Part shown: positions 9,824 to 18,747 of the stretch, piece by piece
How the letters are laid out: each line of letters begins with the position of its first letter
Numbering within the stretch: the stretch's first letter is position 1
Origin: Thermoplasmata archaeon
GTDB taxonomy: Archaea > Thermoplasmatota > Thermoplasmata > Lutacidiplasmatales > UBA184
DNA length: 64,000 bases
Reading direction: 5' to 3'
Assembly (NCBI GenBank): GCA_021817245.1
Contig: JAKAVQ010000003.1
Location: 141,819-205,818 of the forward strand
Position numbers and translations under genes: made by a program
Notes under the pieces: model-generated
The model's database searches: none
Told to the model about the DNA's origin: nothing
Seen by the model: the letters and a program-made list of their open reading frames with translations, nothing else

Positions 9824-10336
9824 CTACTTCGAACGCGCATCGAGAGTACGGCGGAAGTGGACCAGACTGGCGCGCTCCTCATAGCCGAGGGCCCTGTGGG
9901 CACGCCGAGAAGTTTCGTTCCCGACCTCGGTGTCGGAGGCCATCTCCTGGCAGCCTTGCGCCCGTGCCCACTCCTCCGACGCTCGGAACAGCGCTCGGCC
10001 AACTCCGCTCCTGCGGAATCGAGGTTGGACGTACCAGCCCTCGAGGTATCCGACCGGGGAAGAGCGACATCCGTCCGCAAAGGGGCGCAGGTCGACCTCC
10101 GCGAAACCTACCGAGCCTATCGCGTCGACCTCGGCCAGCAGCACGGTCGCCAGCATCGAAGCCCGCCACATTCGGCCGTTCTTCCAAGTGTCGAGGAGCT
10201 TGTCCGCATCCAGACCCAGCTCTTCGAGGTCGTGCTTCGGCCATAGCTCGTGCCTCAGTCGGATCCAGGTGTCACGGTCCCGAGGGGTCAGCGGGCGTAC
10301 CTTCAGCTCCTTCCACGGTCTCGGCGGCGCGCCCAT
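9824..10336 (-). CDS. AAC(6')-type GNAT N-acetyltransferase
   Basis: Acetyl-CoA-dependent N-acetyltransferase of 170 residues. Its C-terminal half has the pattern of aminoglycoside 6'-N-acetyltransferases: EGWYVQPRFRRSGVGRALF (acetyl-CoA-binding motif A), then EEWARAQGCQEMASDTE, N-x-x-S-x-x-AH and LGYEE ending in VHFRRTL. The N-terminal WPKHDLEEL region is also typical of that group. ATG 10336 is used; the frame stays open upstream but there it carries an unrelated remnant of another GNAT. Activity on aminoglycosides is inference from family resemblance; the natural substrate may be another amine. Confidence 0.8.
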   Translation of the reverse strand: MGAPPRPWKELKVRPLTPRDRDTWIRLRHELWPKHDLEELGLDADKLLDTWKNGRMWRASMLATVLLAEVDAIGSVGFAEVDLRPFADGCRSSPVGYLEGWYVQPRFRRSGVGRALFRASEEWARAQGCQEMASDTEVGNETSRRAHRALGYEERASLVHFRRTLDARSK

Positions 10337-10489
10337 CTCGGTAGTGGCATCGAGCGATCGGAGCACGGATAAGGGCTTCGCGGTCGCGCGTCCCTCTCGT
10401 TCATCGCGACCGGTCCTCGGACCCCTCTCGCCGTGGGGGGCCCGACGCCGGCGCACCGGCTCCGCGTGCGGGGATTGCGCCGGCGTCCT

Positions 10490-10620
10490 CCCCTCGGGAA
10501 TCCAGAGGTGATACTCCTCCGCGGTGCGATAGCCGATCTTCTCGTACACGGGGCGACCCATCCGGGAAGACTGAAGGCGGCGCCGGCGGCACCCTTCTTC
10601 TTGCCCTCCGACGGCGGCTC
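10490..10620 (-). pseudogene. Decayed C-terminal fragment of another GNAT acetyltransferase
   Basis: The minus strand encodes QSSRMGRPVYEKIGYRTAEE followed by YHLWIPEG (10490-10576). This is the characteristic C-terminal end of a common GNAT subgroup with a 'G-x-PVY-x-x-GF' motif. Upstream, the matching continuation (GQEEGAAGA) is in another frame, so a one-base indel lies near 10577-10590. No N-terminal domain remains. It is distinct from the intact acetyltransferase downstream. Confidence 0.6.
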
Positions 10621-11084
10621 GCTTCGATGACGTATATCTCAATTCCGTTGCAGCCGCTGGCCCGATCGAACTTACCTCGGGATTTGCCCGGGATTGCGCA
10701 TCCTGCGACGGCGATGCCGGCCCGCATCTCGGATCCGGAACCCGTTCGACAGACCGACCCGACCGCGTCGCGCCGGCGAACCGTCACCGGTTCGCGGTGG
10801 CCGAGAACGCGCGCGTACGGATGTGGCCCTAGACTCCGCGCGAGCCAGAACTCTGCCGCGTAGTCGACTTCGGTACCTCCCTACCCCGCTTACCTTCGCG
10901 GGCGCTCTCCCGACGACGTAGCTCACCGGGACCAGCCGCCATCCGCGGCGACTCCTCCGCCGTCCCCAGCCTCCGCCCCGCAATCGCCCTCCCCCGAACC
11001 TGCCCCCCCCAGTGGTGAGGCCCGACATCGCCCACGAGCACGCGAAGCCGATTGCCGGCCCCAAGGCAGGGCCCGTCGCGTCGA
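10621..11084. other. Gene-free stretch, about 460 bp
   Basis: No frame on either strand has recognisable protein character. The stretch separates the decayed GNAT fragment from the 3' end of the MFS exporter gene. No RNA gene or repeat was noticed. Confidence 0.4.
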
Positions 11085-12344
11085 CTAGGGGACGGTGTCC
11101 AAGGTCTCCACCTTGGCGGAAGTTCGTGGGTCGTACCCGAACTTCCAGAGGGGCCGCAGGAAGAGGTATCCGACACCGGTCGCGAGGGAGCCCACGGCGG
11201 CGAGGAGGAACGTGAAGGAGAGTCCGGAGGTCACGATCAAGATTCCGCCCAATACTTGGGACGCAGGTATGGCCGCGTAGCTGATCGCGCTGTCCGTGGC
11301 GAGATACCTTCCCTGAAGTCTCGCCGGTACGAGGACTTGGACCGAGCTCAGCCAACTGACGTTCAGGATTCCTTGCCACACACCGAACGCCAGGAACAGC
11401 GGTAACGCGACCGGGATCAGCGGCAGAAGAATCAACACCAGGATTGCGAAGCCGTCGGTTAGACCGGTCAGAGCCCAGATCCGCCCGGTAAAGCGCGTAA
11501 GTCGGAAGCGGCCGACCGCGAGCCCACCGACTCCCCACCCGGCCGCAAGGGCTGCCTCTATTCCGCCGTACACAATGGCGCTCCCGTGCAGTGTCTGGGA
11601 GGTGTAAACCACGAGAAACGTCATGACGATCGACCACAGAAAGTTCGACACAAGCGCAACGATGGTGAGCTCGAGAAGTCCCAAGGTGTGTCGAAGGTAG
11701 GCCAATCCCTCTCTCACTTGGTCGAGGAGTTTTTCGGAAGCGGCTGCGGTCTTCGACGCGGAGGTCGTGGTGCCGATCAGCGCGATAAAGAGGGCGCCGA
11801 CCAAGTATGCGGCAGCGTCGACACCCAGACTTGGAACGGCGCCGAGAGCGACCACGGCGAACCCGGCCGCCGCGCTCCCGGCAATCCCGACGATCGATTC
11901 CGAGGACTCAAAGAGTCCATTGGCCCGATCCAGATGCTCCCGGGCGACGATCTCGGGAAGCAAGGCTTGGGCGCCGGGCCCAAAGAAGGTAGCGCAGATC
12001 GCAAAGACGACGGACGCCAGCACGATCAGCGCGAGATTGAAACCGAGGAGGTAGAGCGCGATTACCAGCGCGCCCATGGCCGCGCCCCGCCCGAGGGAGG
12101 AGACGACGATCACGCCACGCCGGCTGTATCGATCGACCACGGTGCCCGCGAACAGGCCAAACGCGACGGCGGGAACGAACTCCGCGAGACCCACGTACAC
12201 TACGGCAAGGGCAGAGCCGGTGTCGGCGAACGTGTACCAGATGAGCACGACATATCCGAGAGTGGAACCAAAACGCGAGACGACACGAGCGCTCCACAGA
12301 CGAGTGAAACGTTGGTTCGTCCATAGCCGGGACCAATCGCTCAT
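11085..12344 (-). CDS. MFS exporter, MefA/MFS_3-like
   Basis: Integral membrane transporter of 419 residues with about 12 hydrophobic helices. The N-terminus (LWTNQRFTRLWSARVVSRFG) and the loop VVDRYSRRGVIVVSSLGRG are typical of the MFS_3 group that includes macrolide and siderophore exporters. The motif QALLPEIV-x7-ANGLFESSE is also characteristic. ATG 12344 is favoured: the transporter fold begins right after it and a TATA-like sequence lies 30-39 bases upstream. Export of a drug-like or siderophore-like compound is inferred from the family only. Confidence 0.88.
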   Translation of the reverse strand: MSDWSRLWTNQRFTRLWSARVVSRFGSTLGYVVLIWYTFADTGSALAVVYVGLAEFVPAVAFGLFAGTVVDRYSRRGVIVVSSLGRGAAMGALVIALYLLGFNLALIVLASVVFAICATFFGPGAQALLPEIVAREHLDRANGLFESSESIVGIAGSAAAGFAVVALGAVPSLGVDAAAYLVGALFIALIGTTTSASKTAAASEKLLDQVREGLAYLRHTLGLLELTIVALVSNFLWSIVMTFLVVYTSQTLHGSAIVYGGIEAALAAGWGVGGLAVGRFRLTRFTGRIWALTGLTDGFAILVLILLPLIPVALPLFLAFGVWQGILNVSWLSSVQVLVPARLQGRYLATDSAISYAAIPASQVLGGILIVTSGLSFTFLLAAVGSLATGVGYLFLRPLWKFGYDPRTSAKVETLDTVP

Positions 12345-12373
12345 CGCCGAAGGCCGGGCTACGGTGACATCGG

Positions 12374-12383
12374 TATAGTAAGT
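12374..12383 (-). promoter_or_regulatory. TATA-like box for the MFS exporter
   Basis: Minus strand reads TTACTATACC, centred about 34 bases before ATG 12344. The same AT-rich patch could serve the plus-strand ORF that starts at 12435, so it may be a divergent promoter. Confidence 0.45.
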
Positions 12384-12434
12384 AACTCGCATGGACGTGC
12401 CGCATCGTACGTCCTGCGTTCGCCCGCACGTGCG

Positions 12435-12780
12435 GTGCCTGCAGGCCCATCCAATCCCGAACCCTTTCCGCCGACCGACCCCACCCGCCTCCGCACGAAC
12501 GCCGTCGAGGTTCTGCCGAGCATCGGCCATGGCTGGGACCTCCCGATCCTCGCGATCTCCGAGGCGAAACGACTGTGGCCGAGCGGTCAGCTCCGGTTCA
12601 GCGCGGGGCAGTTCGAGAACGCGCGGAGCGGCTTCGCGGACTACGCGCGGGACGGTGAGAGCGCGAAGAAGTCGCGTGCCCGCGTGAACCGCACGAACCT
12701 CGAAGATCTGGAGGAAAAGGTCCTCATGCTGCACGAGCTACATGCGAAGTTTGAGGAAGACGACCGCGGGAGAGTCGTTG
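12435..12780 (+). pseudogene. Unidentified protein fragment, probably frameshifted
   Basis: From GTG 12435 to about 12770 almost every third codon position is G or C and the translation looks like a real protein (LPSIGHGWDLPILAISEAKR, then a charged helix NLEDLEEKVLMLHELHAKFEED). After about 12780 this frame becomes Arg/Gly-rich and protein-like sequence appears in the next frame instead. This suggests a frameshift or a truncated gene. The frame is formally open to 12974. No family recognised. Confidence 0.4.
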
Positions 12781-12876
12781 GACGAGCGGCCGGGGTGGAA
12801 TCACGATGGAGGTGTCGTAGGCCGGTGTCCTCACCCTTTCCCCCACGCGGAGGAGTCCGCGGACCGATCGGTCGAC

Positions 12877-13071
12877 ATGCTCGACCCACCAACCGAAGCG
12901 GCCCATCTCGGATCCTTTTTGGTCCGGTTCGTGGTGCCGGCTCCCGGGTCGGAATCGGTTCAGCTCGATCGTAAACTGGTGGACAGGATTGTCGAGCTAC
13001 GCGAACTCGCCAAGCGAGCTGTGAGTTCGAGTCGTCTGACGGGATCCGAGCGCCTTAAAGAAACAAATTGA
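12877..13071 (+). CDS. Small unidentified ORF, 64 aa, possibly tail of the preceding gene
   Basis: ATG 12877 opens a 64-residue frame with a beta-like stretch (LGSFLVRFVVPAP) and a basic amphipathic helix (KLVDRIVELRELAKRAV). It is one frame away from the protein fragment ending near 12780. It may be a separate small gene or the displaced C-terminus of that gene. Function unknown. Confidence 0.35.
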   Translation: MLDPPTEAAHLGSFLVRFVVPAPGSESVQLDRKLVDRIVELRELAKRAVSSSRLTGSERLKETN

Positions 13072-13215
13072 ACGATGGGGACTGCGCACGCGCAACTCCG
13101 TGTAGAGGGGCCAAATCGGGGCGGTCCTCCCAACCACGGAACGGAAAGGACGTCTGCTCGATTCAGTAGGCGCCGGTTCGGTCTCGGATCGAGCTTGTGA
13201 TTCGTCGCCCGCGCC

Positions 13216-13242
13216 CATCGCGGTCCCATCATCAGACGCGCG
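13216..13242 (-). repeat. 27-bp repeat, copy A
   Basis: One of three near-identical copies. On the minus strand it reads CGCGCGTCTGATGATGGG followed by ACCGCGATG; 4 of 27 positions differ from each other copy. Its terminal ATG (13218) would start a 73-residue frame with no recognisable protein, so the gene behind this copy may be lost. Confidence 0.7.
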
Positions 13243-13289
13243 TGTCCCTTCGTGAAGGTCGCGTCGTCCAGACGCTGGTCGCCGCGTCG

Positions 13290-14315
13290 TCACTCCCCGA
13301 GAATCTTGAGACCGAGGTGCCGTCGAGTCGCGTCGTGTATCCAGAGTCCCGGGGCTCGACAGTCACTGCGGCTGAAGTGGAACCCCCGTTGTCGATACAG
13401 CCGCACGGCATCTGTCGGATTCTGAAGGGACACGGTCAAATCAACGTAGGCAACACTCCTCGAAGCAAGATTACTCAGCGCTCGGTCAATGAGCGCGGAT
13501 CCGATTCCCCGGCCCCGGTGGCTCGGACTCACCTCCAGATCCTGGATGTGCGCCGATTCGTCTCTCCGCGTGACCAGCACGGCGCCGACGACCCTCTTCT
13601 CGATCGTCGCCACGAACGAGGCATCCCAGTCGAGTCGGGAGGGGCGCGCTGCAAACAGCGATCTCAGGTAGCGGCTCCCCCACAGCGCGGTATCACCGCC
13701 GGGACCGAACGCCGCGTCGATGTGTTCGCGGTATGCCTGAATGGCGGCGACACCCCCGACGTGCTGCCGGCGGAGCCTCTCGAGATGGACATCTCCGGGT
13801 GGGTCTCGGGCCGTACGGAGCCCGCGAGGGTCGATCTCTAAACGCCTTCGCTCGATGTGGCGGAACCCGAGTTCGCGCATCACCAAGGGGAAGCTTCGTG
13901 GTGCAATCGGCTGCATGCTGTCACTGACGGTGAAGATTGGTCCGCTGCCGAACAGTGCCCGCATCTGATCACGCAGGATCGAGGCCGTGCGGTGGCCGTG
14001 GGTAAGATAGAAGGTAGACAACTGAAGCCCGGCTTGGTGGCGAGACCGCAGGCAGAGCACGAACCCGATCGGTGAGCCGTCACCCTGTCTCAAGACTCGG
14101 GACAGTTGCTTCCCAGCCTTCGCGTGGTTACGATCATCGTCCGCGATGCGGGCTCCGCGACTCGGGTACACGAACACCATGTCCCGGCGATACCTCCGCC
14201 AGAGATCGGGCGTCACCCGCTCTGTCGGGAGCTCGCGGAACGTGGTGCTACTCCCCTTGGTTGAAACACGGCCGGCCGGACCGCTCGTGCGGGGCACTCG
14301 GCGCGCCGCGCTCAT
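13290..14315 (-). CDS. GNAT N-acetyltransferase with N-terminal GNAT-like half
   Basis: About 341 residues. The C-terminal half is a clear GNAT domain: VVGAVLVTRRDESAHIQDLE, then motif A SPSHRGRGIGSALIDRAL and the closing LYRQRGFHF. The N-terminal half (IGFVLCLRSRHQAG, FALVMRELGFRH-like end) resembles a degenerate second GNAT fold, so this may be a tandem-GNAT protein. ATG 14315 is chosen because it is the ATG inside repeat copy B, in the same position as the start of the next gene in copy C; GTG 14336 is an alternative. Substrate unknown. Confidence 0.78.
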   Translation of the reverse strand: MSAARRVPRTSGPAGRVSTKGSSTTFRELPTERVTPDLWRRYRRDMVFVYPSRGARIADDDRNHAKAGKQLSRVLRQGDGSPIGFVLCLRSRHQAGLQLSTFYLTHGHRTASILRDQMRALFGSGPIFTVSDSMQPIAPRSFPLVMRELGFRHIERRRLEIDPRGLRTARDPPGDVHLERLRRQHVGGVAAIQAYREHIDAAFGPGGDTALWGSRYLRSLFAARPSRLDWDASFVATIEKRVVGAVLVTRRDESAHIQDLEVSPSHRGRGIGSALIDRALSNLASRSVAYVDLTVSLQNPTDAVRLYRQRGFHFSRSDCRAPGLWIHDATRRHLGLKILGE

Positions 14316-14339
14316 CGCGGTCCCGTCATCGAACACGCG
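14313..14339 (-). repeat. 27-bp repeat, copy B
   Basis: Minus strand reads CGCGTGTTCGATGACGGG followed by ACCGCGATG. The final ATG is the probable start codon of the two-domain GNAT gene. It shares 23 of 27 positions with each of the other two copies. Confidence 0.75.
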
Positions 14340-14375
14340 GTCCGCTCAGGAATCGTGCGTCGAGAGGGGGGCTCG

Positions 14376-14609
14376 TCAGAGGGAACGAGCCGTCAAAGCG
14401 AACAGAACCACCGCGCCGGCGAGGATCGCCGCAACGACCGCAGCAACCACGACCGAGTCAATTGGATCGTACATCTCGCACCCGGTGTCACGGTCCAGCG
14501 GTTCAATACCATATCGGCCGTTTAGTGCGCGGGTGAACTCACGGCCGAGCGTTTCGCTCCCACGCGCTCCCCGTGCTCGTTCAGCGGCCGTGAAGGCCTT
14601 GGCCCGGAT
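14376..14609 (-). CDS. Small membrane protein ORF lacking a standard start codon
   Basis: An open frame directly follows the TAA of the zinc-protein gene (TAA overlaps nothing; the next codon is ATC). It encodes about 78 residues ending in a transmembrane helix (SVVVAAVVAAILAGAVVLFA) and LTARSL. The first in-frame ATG is only at 14474, leaving 32 residues. Either translation begins at that ATG or at a rare codon, or the true start was mutated. Position suggests co-transcription with the zinc protein. No family recognised. Confidence 0.35.
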   Translation of the reverse strand: MRAKAFTAAERARGARGSETLGREFTRALNGRYGIEPLDRDTGCEMYDPIDSVVVAAVVAAILAGAVVLFALTARSL

Positions 14610-14855
14610 TTAGTACTTCAACAGGAGGAGCCGACACGTCGGGCAGCGGTAGCCGTCGAACCAAACCATTCCTCCCCGCGTATAGTCCCCGATCTTCTCT
14701 CCACCGAGGGCCAGGGTTGAGCGTTTCTTGTGCCATTTCGCCCCTCCGGTAATCGACTCGGCGGCGACCGAGCCCGGCTCCATGGCGGATTGACAGTACG
14801 GACACGTTTGCGGGGGAACACCATCCTGCACGGGGCGGTCTCGCGGCGCGCTCAT
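14610..14855 (-). CDS. DUF6487-like zinc protein, 81 aa
   Basis: Small protein with two zinc-binding cysteine pairs: CPYCQSAMEPG near residue 18 and YRCPTCRLLLLKY at the C-terminus, with GGEKIGDYTRGG and W-F-D-G-Y between them. This matches the layout of the DUF6487 family (CPYC...EKG ... GEKL ... YRC-x-x-C ... Y). Function of the family is unknown. ATG 14855 lies inside repeat copy C. A small membrane-protein frame follows immediately. Confidence 0.72.
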   Translation of the reverse strand: MSAPRDRPVQDGVPPQTCPYCQSAMEPGSVAAESITGGAKWHKKRSTLALGGEKIGDYTRGGMVWFDGYRCPTCRLLLLKY

Positions 14856-14879
14856 CGCAGGCCCGTCATCGGACGCGCG
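14853..14879 (-). repeat. 27-bp repeat, copy C
   Basis: Minus strand reads CGCGCGTCCGATGACGGG followed by CCTGCGATG. The final ATG starts the DUF6487-like gene; similarity continues past it (GAGCGCG is shared with copy B). Confidence 0.75.
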
Positions 14880-15008
14880 CGCCCCACATCAAGCCTCGGG
14901 GCTCGCTCGGCAAGGTGAATCTCGCTCGCCCCCGCGGCATGATGGGGACACGGGCTCGCGTCCCGCTCGAATCGCGCGGCGCGAGCCCTGCGCGCTCGCT
15001 TCGCGCCG

Positions 15009-15105
15009 ATGACCGCGAGAAGCGCACAACCCGCCTCCGAAACCCCTTCGACCGCGACCGACTCTGCGACCGCAGCCCGCACCGTGCTCCTGATGTCGAT
15101 GGGCC
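15009..15105 (+). pseudogene. 5' fragment of an unidentified gene cut by the IS21 element
   Basis: ATG 15009 opens a frame rich in Ala/Ser/Thr turning hydrophobic (TVLLMSMGLV) exactly where the IS begins. It looks like the start of a membrane or secreted protein truncated by insertion. The sequence on the other side of the IS is a DNA polymerase, so the two flanks do not belong to one gene. Confidence 0.35.
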
Positions 15106-15155
15106 TGGTAATTTCCCCACTTCTGGGCTTTGATTTTTCCCCACTTCGATTTAAA
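15106..15155. repeat. IS21 terminal repeats, istB-side end
   Basis: Plus strand begins TGGTAATTTCCCCACTTC and repeats as TTTTTCCCCACTTCG about 23 bases later. The shared core TTTCCCCACTT occurs twice, as expected for IS21 terminal transposase-binding repeats. The outer border at 15106 is estimated from the TG dinucleotide. Confidence 0.6.
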
Positions 15156-15158
15156 CAC

Positions 15159-15975
<817 letters not shown>

Positions 15976-15979
<4 letters not shown>

Positions 15980-17220
15980 CGCGCACCTCCCGAGGTGAGG
16001 AACTCATCGTAGACCGCCAGCGGCCGCTCCTCCACCTCGGGGATGGGCGCCGCGGCGTGGGTGCGGAGGTACTCCGAGAGGTTCCGCTGACGTGCCGCTG
16101 AGTAGAGCCCGACGAAGTGTTCCTTGATCCGGACCACGGCCCCGCTCCCCCCGCGCAGCTCGTGACGACAGACCTCCTGGTTGTCCACCTCGATTAGGAG
16201 TTGGCGGTCTCTCAGGCGCAACAGGGCCTCGCGGCCCGCATACCGCCAGGGGACTGAGCAGCGGTTGCCGCCGAACGACACGAAGCACTCGCGCGAGACC
16301 TTGCGAGTCTCGCTCACCGTCACGGGGAAGAGGGGCCGTGCGTCGAGTGCATGGAGGTGCTCTTCCTCGAGGAGGTCGAGGGAGATCCGGCCCGTCGTGG
16401 CGTGGACCCGCTCGGCGTTGACGGTGTTGCACCACCGTTGCGCTTGGCGGTTGAGGTCGCCGAGGCCGGTGAACGGCCGACCGAGGAAGAAGTTCTCTTT
16501 GACGAATCGGATCGTGCGCTCGATCTTGCCCTTGGTCTGGGGGCGGTAGGGCCAGCACAAACGAGGCCGGAACCCGTAGTAGGCGGCGAACTCGCCGTAC
16601 TGTCGGTTCCACTGGTGCTCGGCGGTGAGGAGTGCCCGCTCGAAGACGACCTAGGTCATGTTGTCATGCAACAGGTCGTCGGGGTAGCCGCCGAGGTAGT
16701 CGAACGCATTCAGGTGGCAGCGGATCAGGATGGGGGTGGTGATCCGGGTGACGAACTCGACGTAGCGGCAGCGGGAGTAGTCGAGGATCATCGAGAAGCC
16801 GTAGAGGTGGCGGCGCACCCCGTCCTCCTCGAGGTATCCGAAGTGGCCGAAGTCGACCTGCGCCTGCTGGCCGGGATCGGTCTCGAATCGAACGACGGCG
16901 GCGATCTCCTTCTGCTGCCTCAGCGGACGGACGAATCGCTTGACCAAGTCATAGCCACCGGCATACCCTTGGCGTTGGATCTCCTCGAGAAGACGGACCG
17001 ACGAGAGGGGATGTTGCGCGATCCGTGCCTGGAGATACGGCTTGAACGGGTCCAGCAAACTCGGCGCCTCGACCCGAGGATGCCGTTCTCCGGGAGGGCC
17101 GAGATGCAGGAGGCTCCGAACGGTCTTTCGATCGAGGTCGAGCTCGCGGGCGATGGCACTGATCGACATTCTCTCGGTCGACATCCGACGAATCTCTGCC
17201 GGCTGTTCCAGTCGAAGCAC
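15976..17220 (-). pseudogene. istA: istA, IS21 transposase, interrupted by a TAG codon
   Basis: DDE transposase with N-terminal HTH (SISAIARELDLDRKTVRSLL), catalytic Asp in QQAQVDFGHFG, second Asp in LLHDNMT and Glu in GKIERTIRFVKENFF. A TAG at 16651-16653 follows LLHDNMT, directly after the second catalytic motif, where other IS21 transposases continue with a coding residue and V-V-F-E-R. Both halves are in one frame. GTG 17220 is the likely start because it follows GGGAGG and opens on VLRLEQPAEIRR. TAG is an ordinary stop in neighbouring genes, so this is read as a nonsense mutation. Confidence 0.88.
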
Positions 17221-17254
17221 CTGGTTCCTCCCCCGCACCCTCTCTTCCAAGGGC

Positions 17255-17314
17255 CCGGGAGGGGTGGGGAGATTCGACATCCCACTTTCGGGGAGATTCG
17301 CTGTCCCACTTACA
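17255..17314. repeat. IS21 terminal repeats, istA-side end
   Basis: Plus strand shows GGGGAGATTCGACATCCCACTT and then GGGGAGATTCGCTGTCCCACTT in tandem, ending in ACA at 17314. On the minus strand the element therefore starts with TGTAAGTGGG. Confidence 0.7.
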
Positions 17315-17315
17315 C

Positions 17316-18473
17316 CTCAAACCGATCTCGATACTCGGAACGGAGATCGCCCCCGACGACATCCTCATCCAACGGCTCAGCGAGGCGCGCATCCGAGAGA
17401 AGGCGGAGAGGCGTGAGGGATGGGCGGCGCGAGCCCTCGGACTGAAGATACTCGTCAATGCCGCGAGCTACGGGGTCTTCGTTGAGGTCAACGTCAAGCG
17501 GAAGAAGGGCGAGATGGAGGTCTGCGGGCTCGACACTGAGGAGACCTTCGAGGAGGATGGCGCGAAGGTCGAGGAGGTGGGCGAGCTATTCTCGCCGCTT
17601 CTCGGGGCCACGATTACGAGCGGGGCGCACCTTCTCCTCGCGGTGCTCGACACCGTCGCCAAGCGAAAGGGCGCAGAGGTGGTCTATTGCGAGACGGACT
17701 CGGCGTTCGTTACGCCGTCGACGGCTGCGCCCGAGATCGCGCGAGTCTTCGACGCCCTCAACCCCTACGCAGTGACGTGCCCCTTCCTCAAGGGCGAGAC
17801 CGAAGAGAAGGCTCCGAAAAGAGACTACCCGAAAGGGTCTACCGACAGAGCGCCTCGGTTCTTCGGACTCTCCTCCAAGCGCTACTGCCTGTTCGTCCAG
17901 GATCGCTTCGGGCGCCCTGTCGTCTTCAAGAAAGGAGCGTCGGACCACGGACTCGGGATGTACCAGGTTCCCGAGGACCGAGAGAAGTTCACGAAGCGCG
18001 TCTGGGAGCGGCTGATTGCCGCCGCTCTCGACGGTGACGACGACTTCTCGGAGTTCGGATACCTACCCGCGACGGCTCAGTTCGCGCTCACGACCCCCGC
18101 CCTCCTACCGCGCGTCTCGAAGATCGATGGGATTCGGCCGTTCGGCTTCCTGACGATACGATACCTCGACCCCGCCGCGCTCCCCGAGGGAGCAGAGACG
18201 TTCGAGCTACGGCCGTTCATCTCCCCGAAGGAACCTGCTTGGCTGTCCCTCGCCGAAGAGGACAGGGCGAAGACGTGGGCTCACATCATCAAGGGCTACG
18301 CCGAGCATCGAGATCGGAAGTACGAGGTCGGAGCCGACGGCCGAATCGTTCGCCGCTCCGTCCTGGTCCGAAAGGATTCGCTGGTTGGCTTGGGCAAGGG
18401 AGGGATGAAGCTCGCTGCCCGCCTGAAGCTCGGCAAGGCCGCTTCAGCCGACCCGTCCATCTTCATCGACTGA
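17316..18473 (+). pseudogene. Family B DNA polymerase, 5'-truncated by the IS
   Basis: The open frame enters from the IS border and encodes the C-terminal half of a B-family polymerase. Motif B region is KILVNAASYGVFVE (about 17445-17486) and motif C is VVYCETDSAFV (about 17682-17714), followed by palm/thumb sequence such as GLSSKRYCLFV. The exonuclease domain and motif A are missing. Motif C has the DTDS core reduced to ETDS. The style is that of mobile-element or virus polymerases rather than the cellular PolB. Coding-like sequence continues in frame after the TGA for 50 codons to 18626. Confidence 0.75.
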
Positions 18474-18626
18474 AAGCGCCGCCTGCACGGGATGGGGAGG
18501 GCGGAGGCGCGGGGGCTGGGGCTGCCCTGGCACGCGGTCACGAAGTGGAAGGCGGCCCTCCGTCAGCACGGGACTCTTCGAAAAGACGCGCTCGGTAGGC
18601 TGGAGCGCGCATTGGTCGCGGGCTGA
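18474..18626 (+). pseudogene. In-frame continuation after the PolB stop codon
   Basis: Directly after TGA 18471-18473 the same frame reads on for 50 codons (KRRLHGMGRAEARGLGLPWH, then a basic helix to ERALVAG and TGA 18624). The composition is protein-like. An internal ATG at 18492 could give a 44-residue peptide. Either the PolB gene acquired a premature stop or this is a separate small frame. Confidence 0.35.
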
Positions 18627-18747
18627 CGAGACATGCGGACGGTCGCCCGAAAGGGGCGAGCGGGGCGGCGTGATCTGCGGGGGCGAGGGCGTTCCAAGGG
18701 GGGCTGGTCCCACTTTTGGGCCTCCCTAGTATAGCGCCGGGGGAACG

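Noticed and set aside
12997..13218. 73-codon frame starting in repeat copy A
   Set aside because: No protein-like pattern beyond the repeat; treated as a relic rather than a gene.
16651..16653. Reading the istA TAG as pyrrolysine
   Set aside because: TAG ends normal genes here (for example at 811 and 4080), no pyl genes are seen, and istB carries a separate lesion, so a nonsense mutation is simpler.
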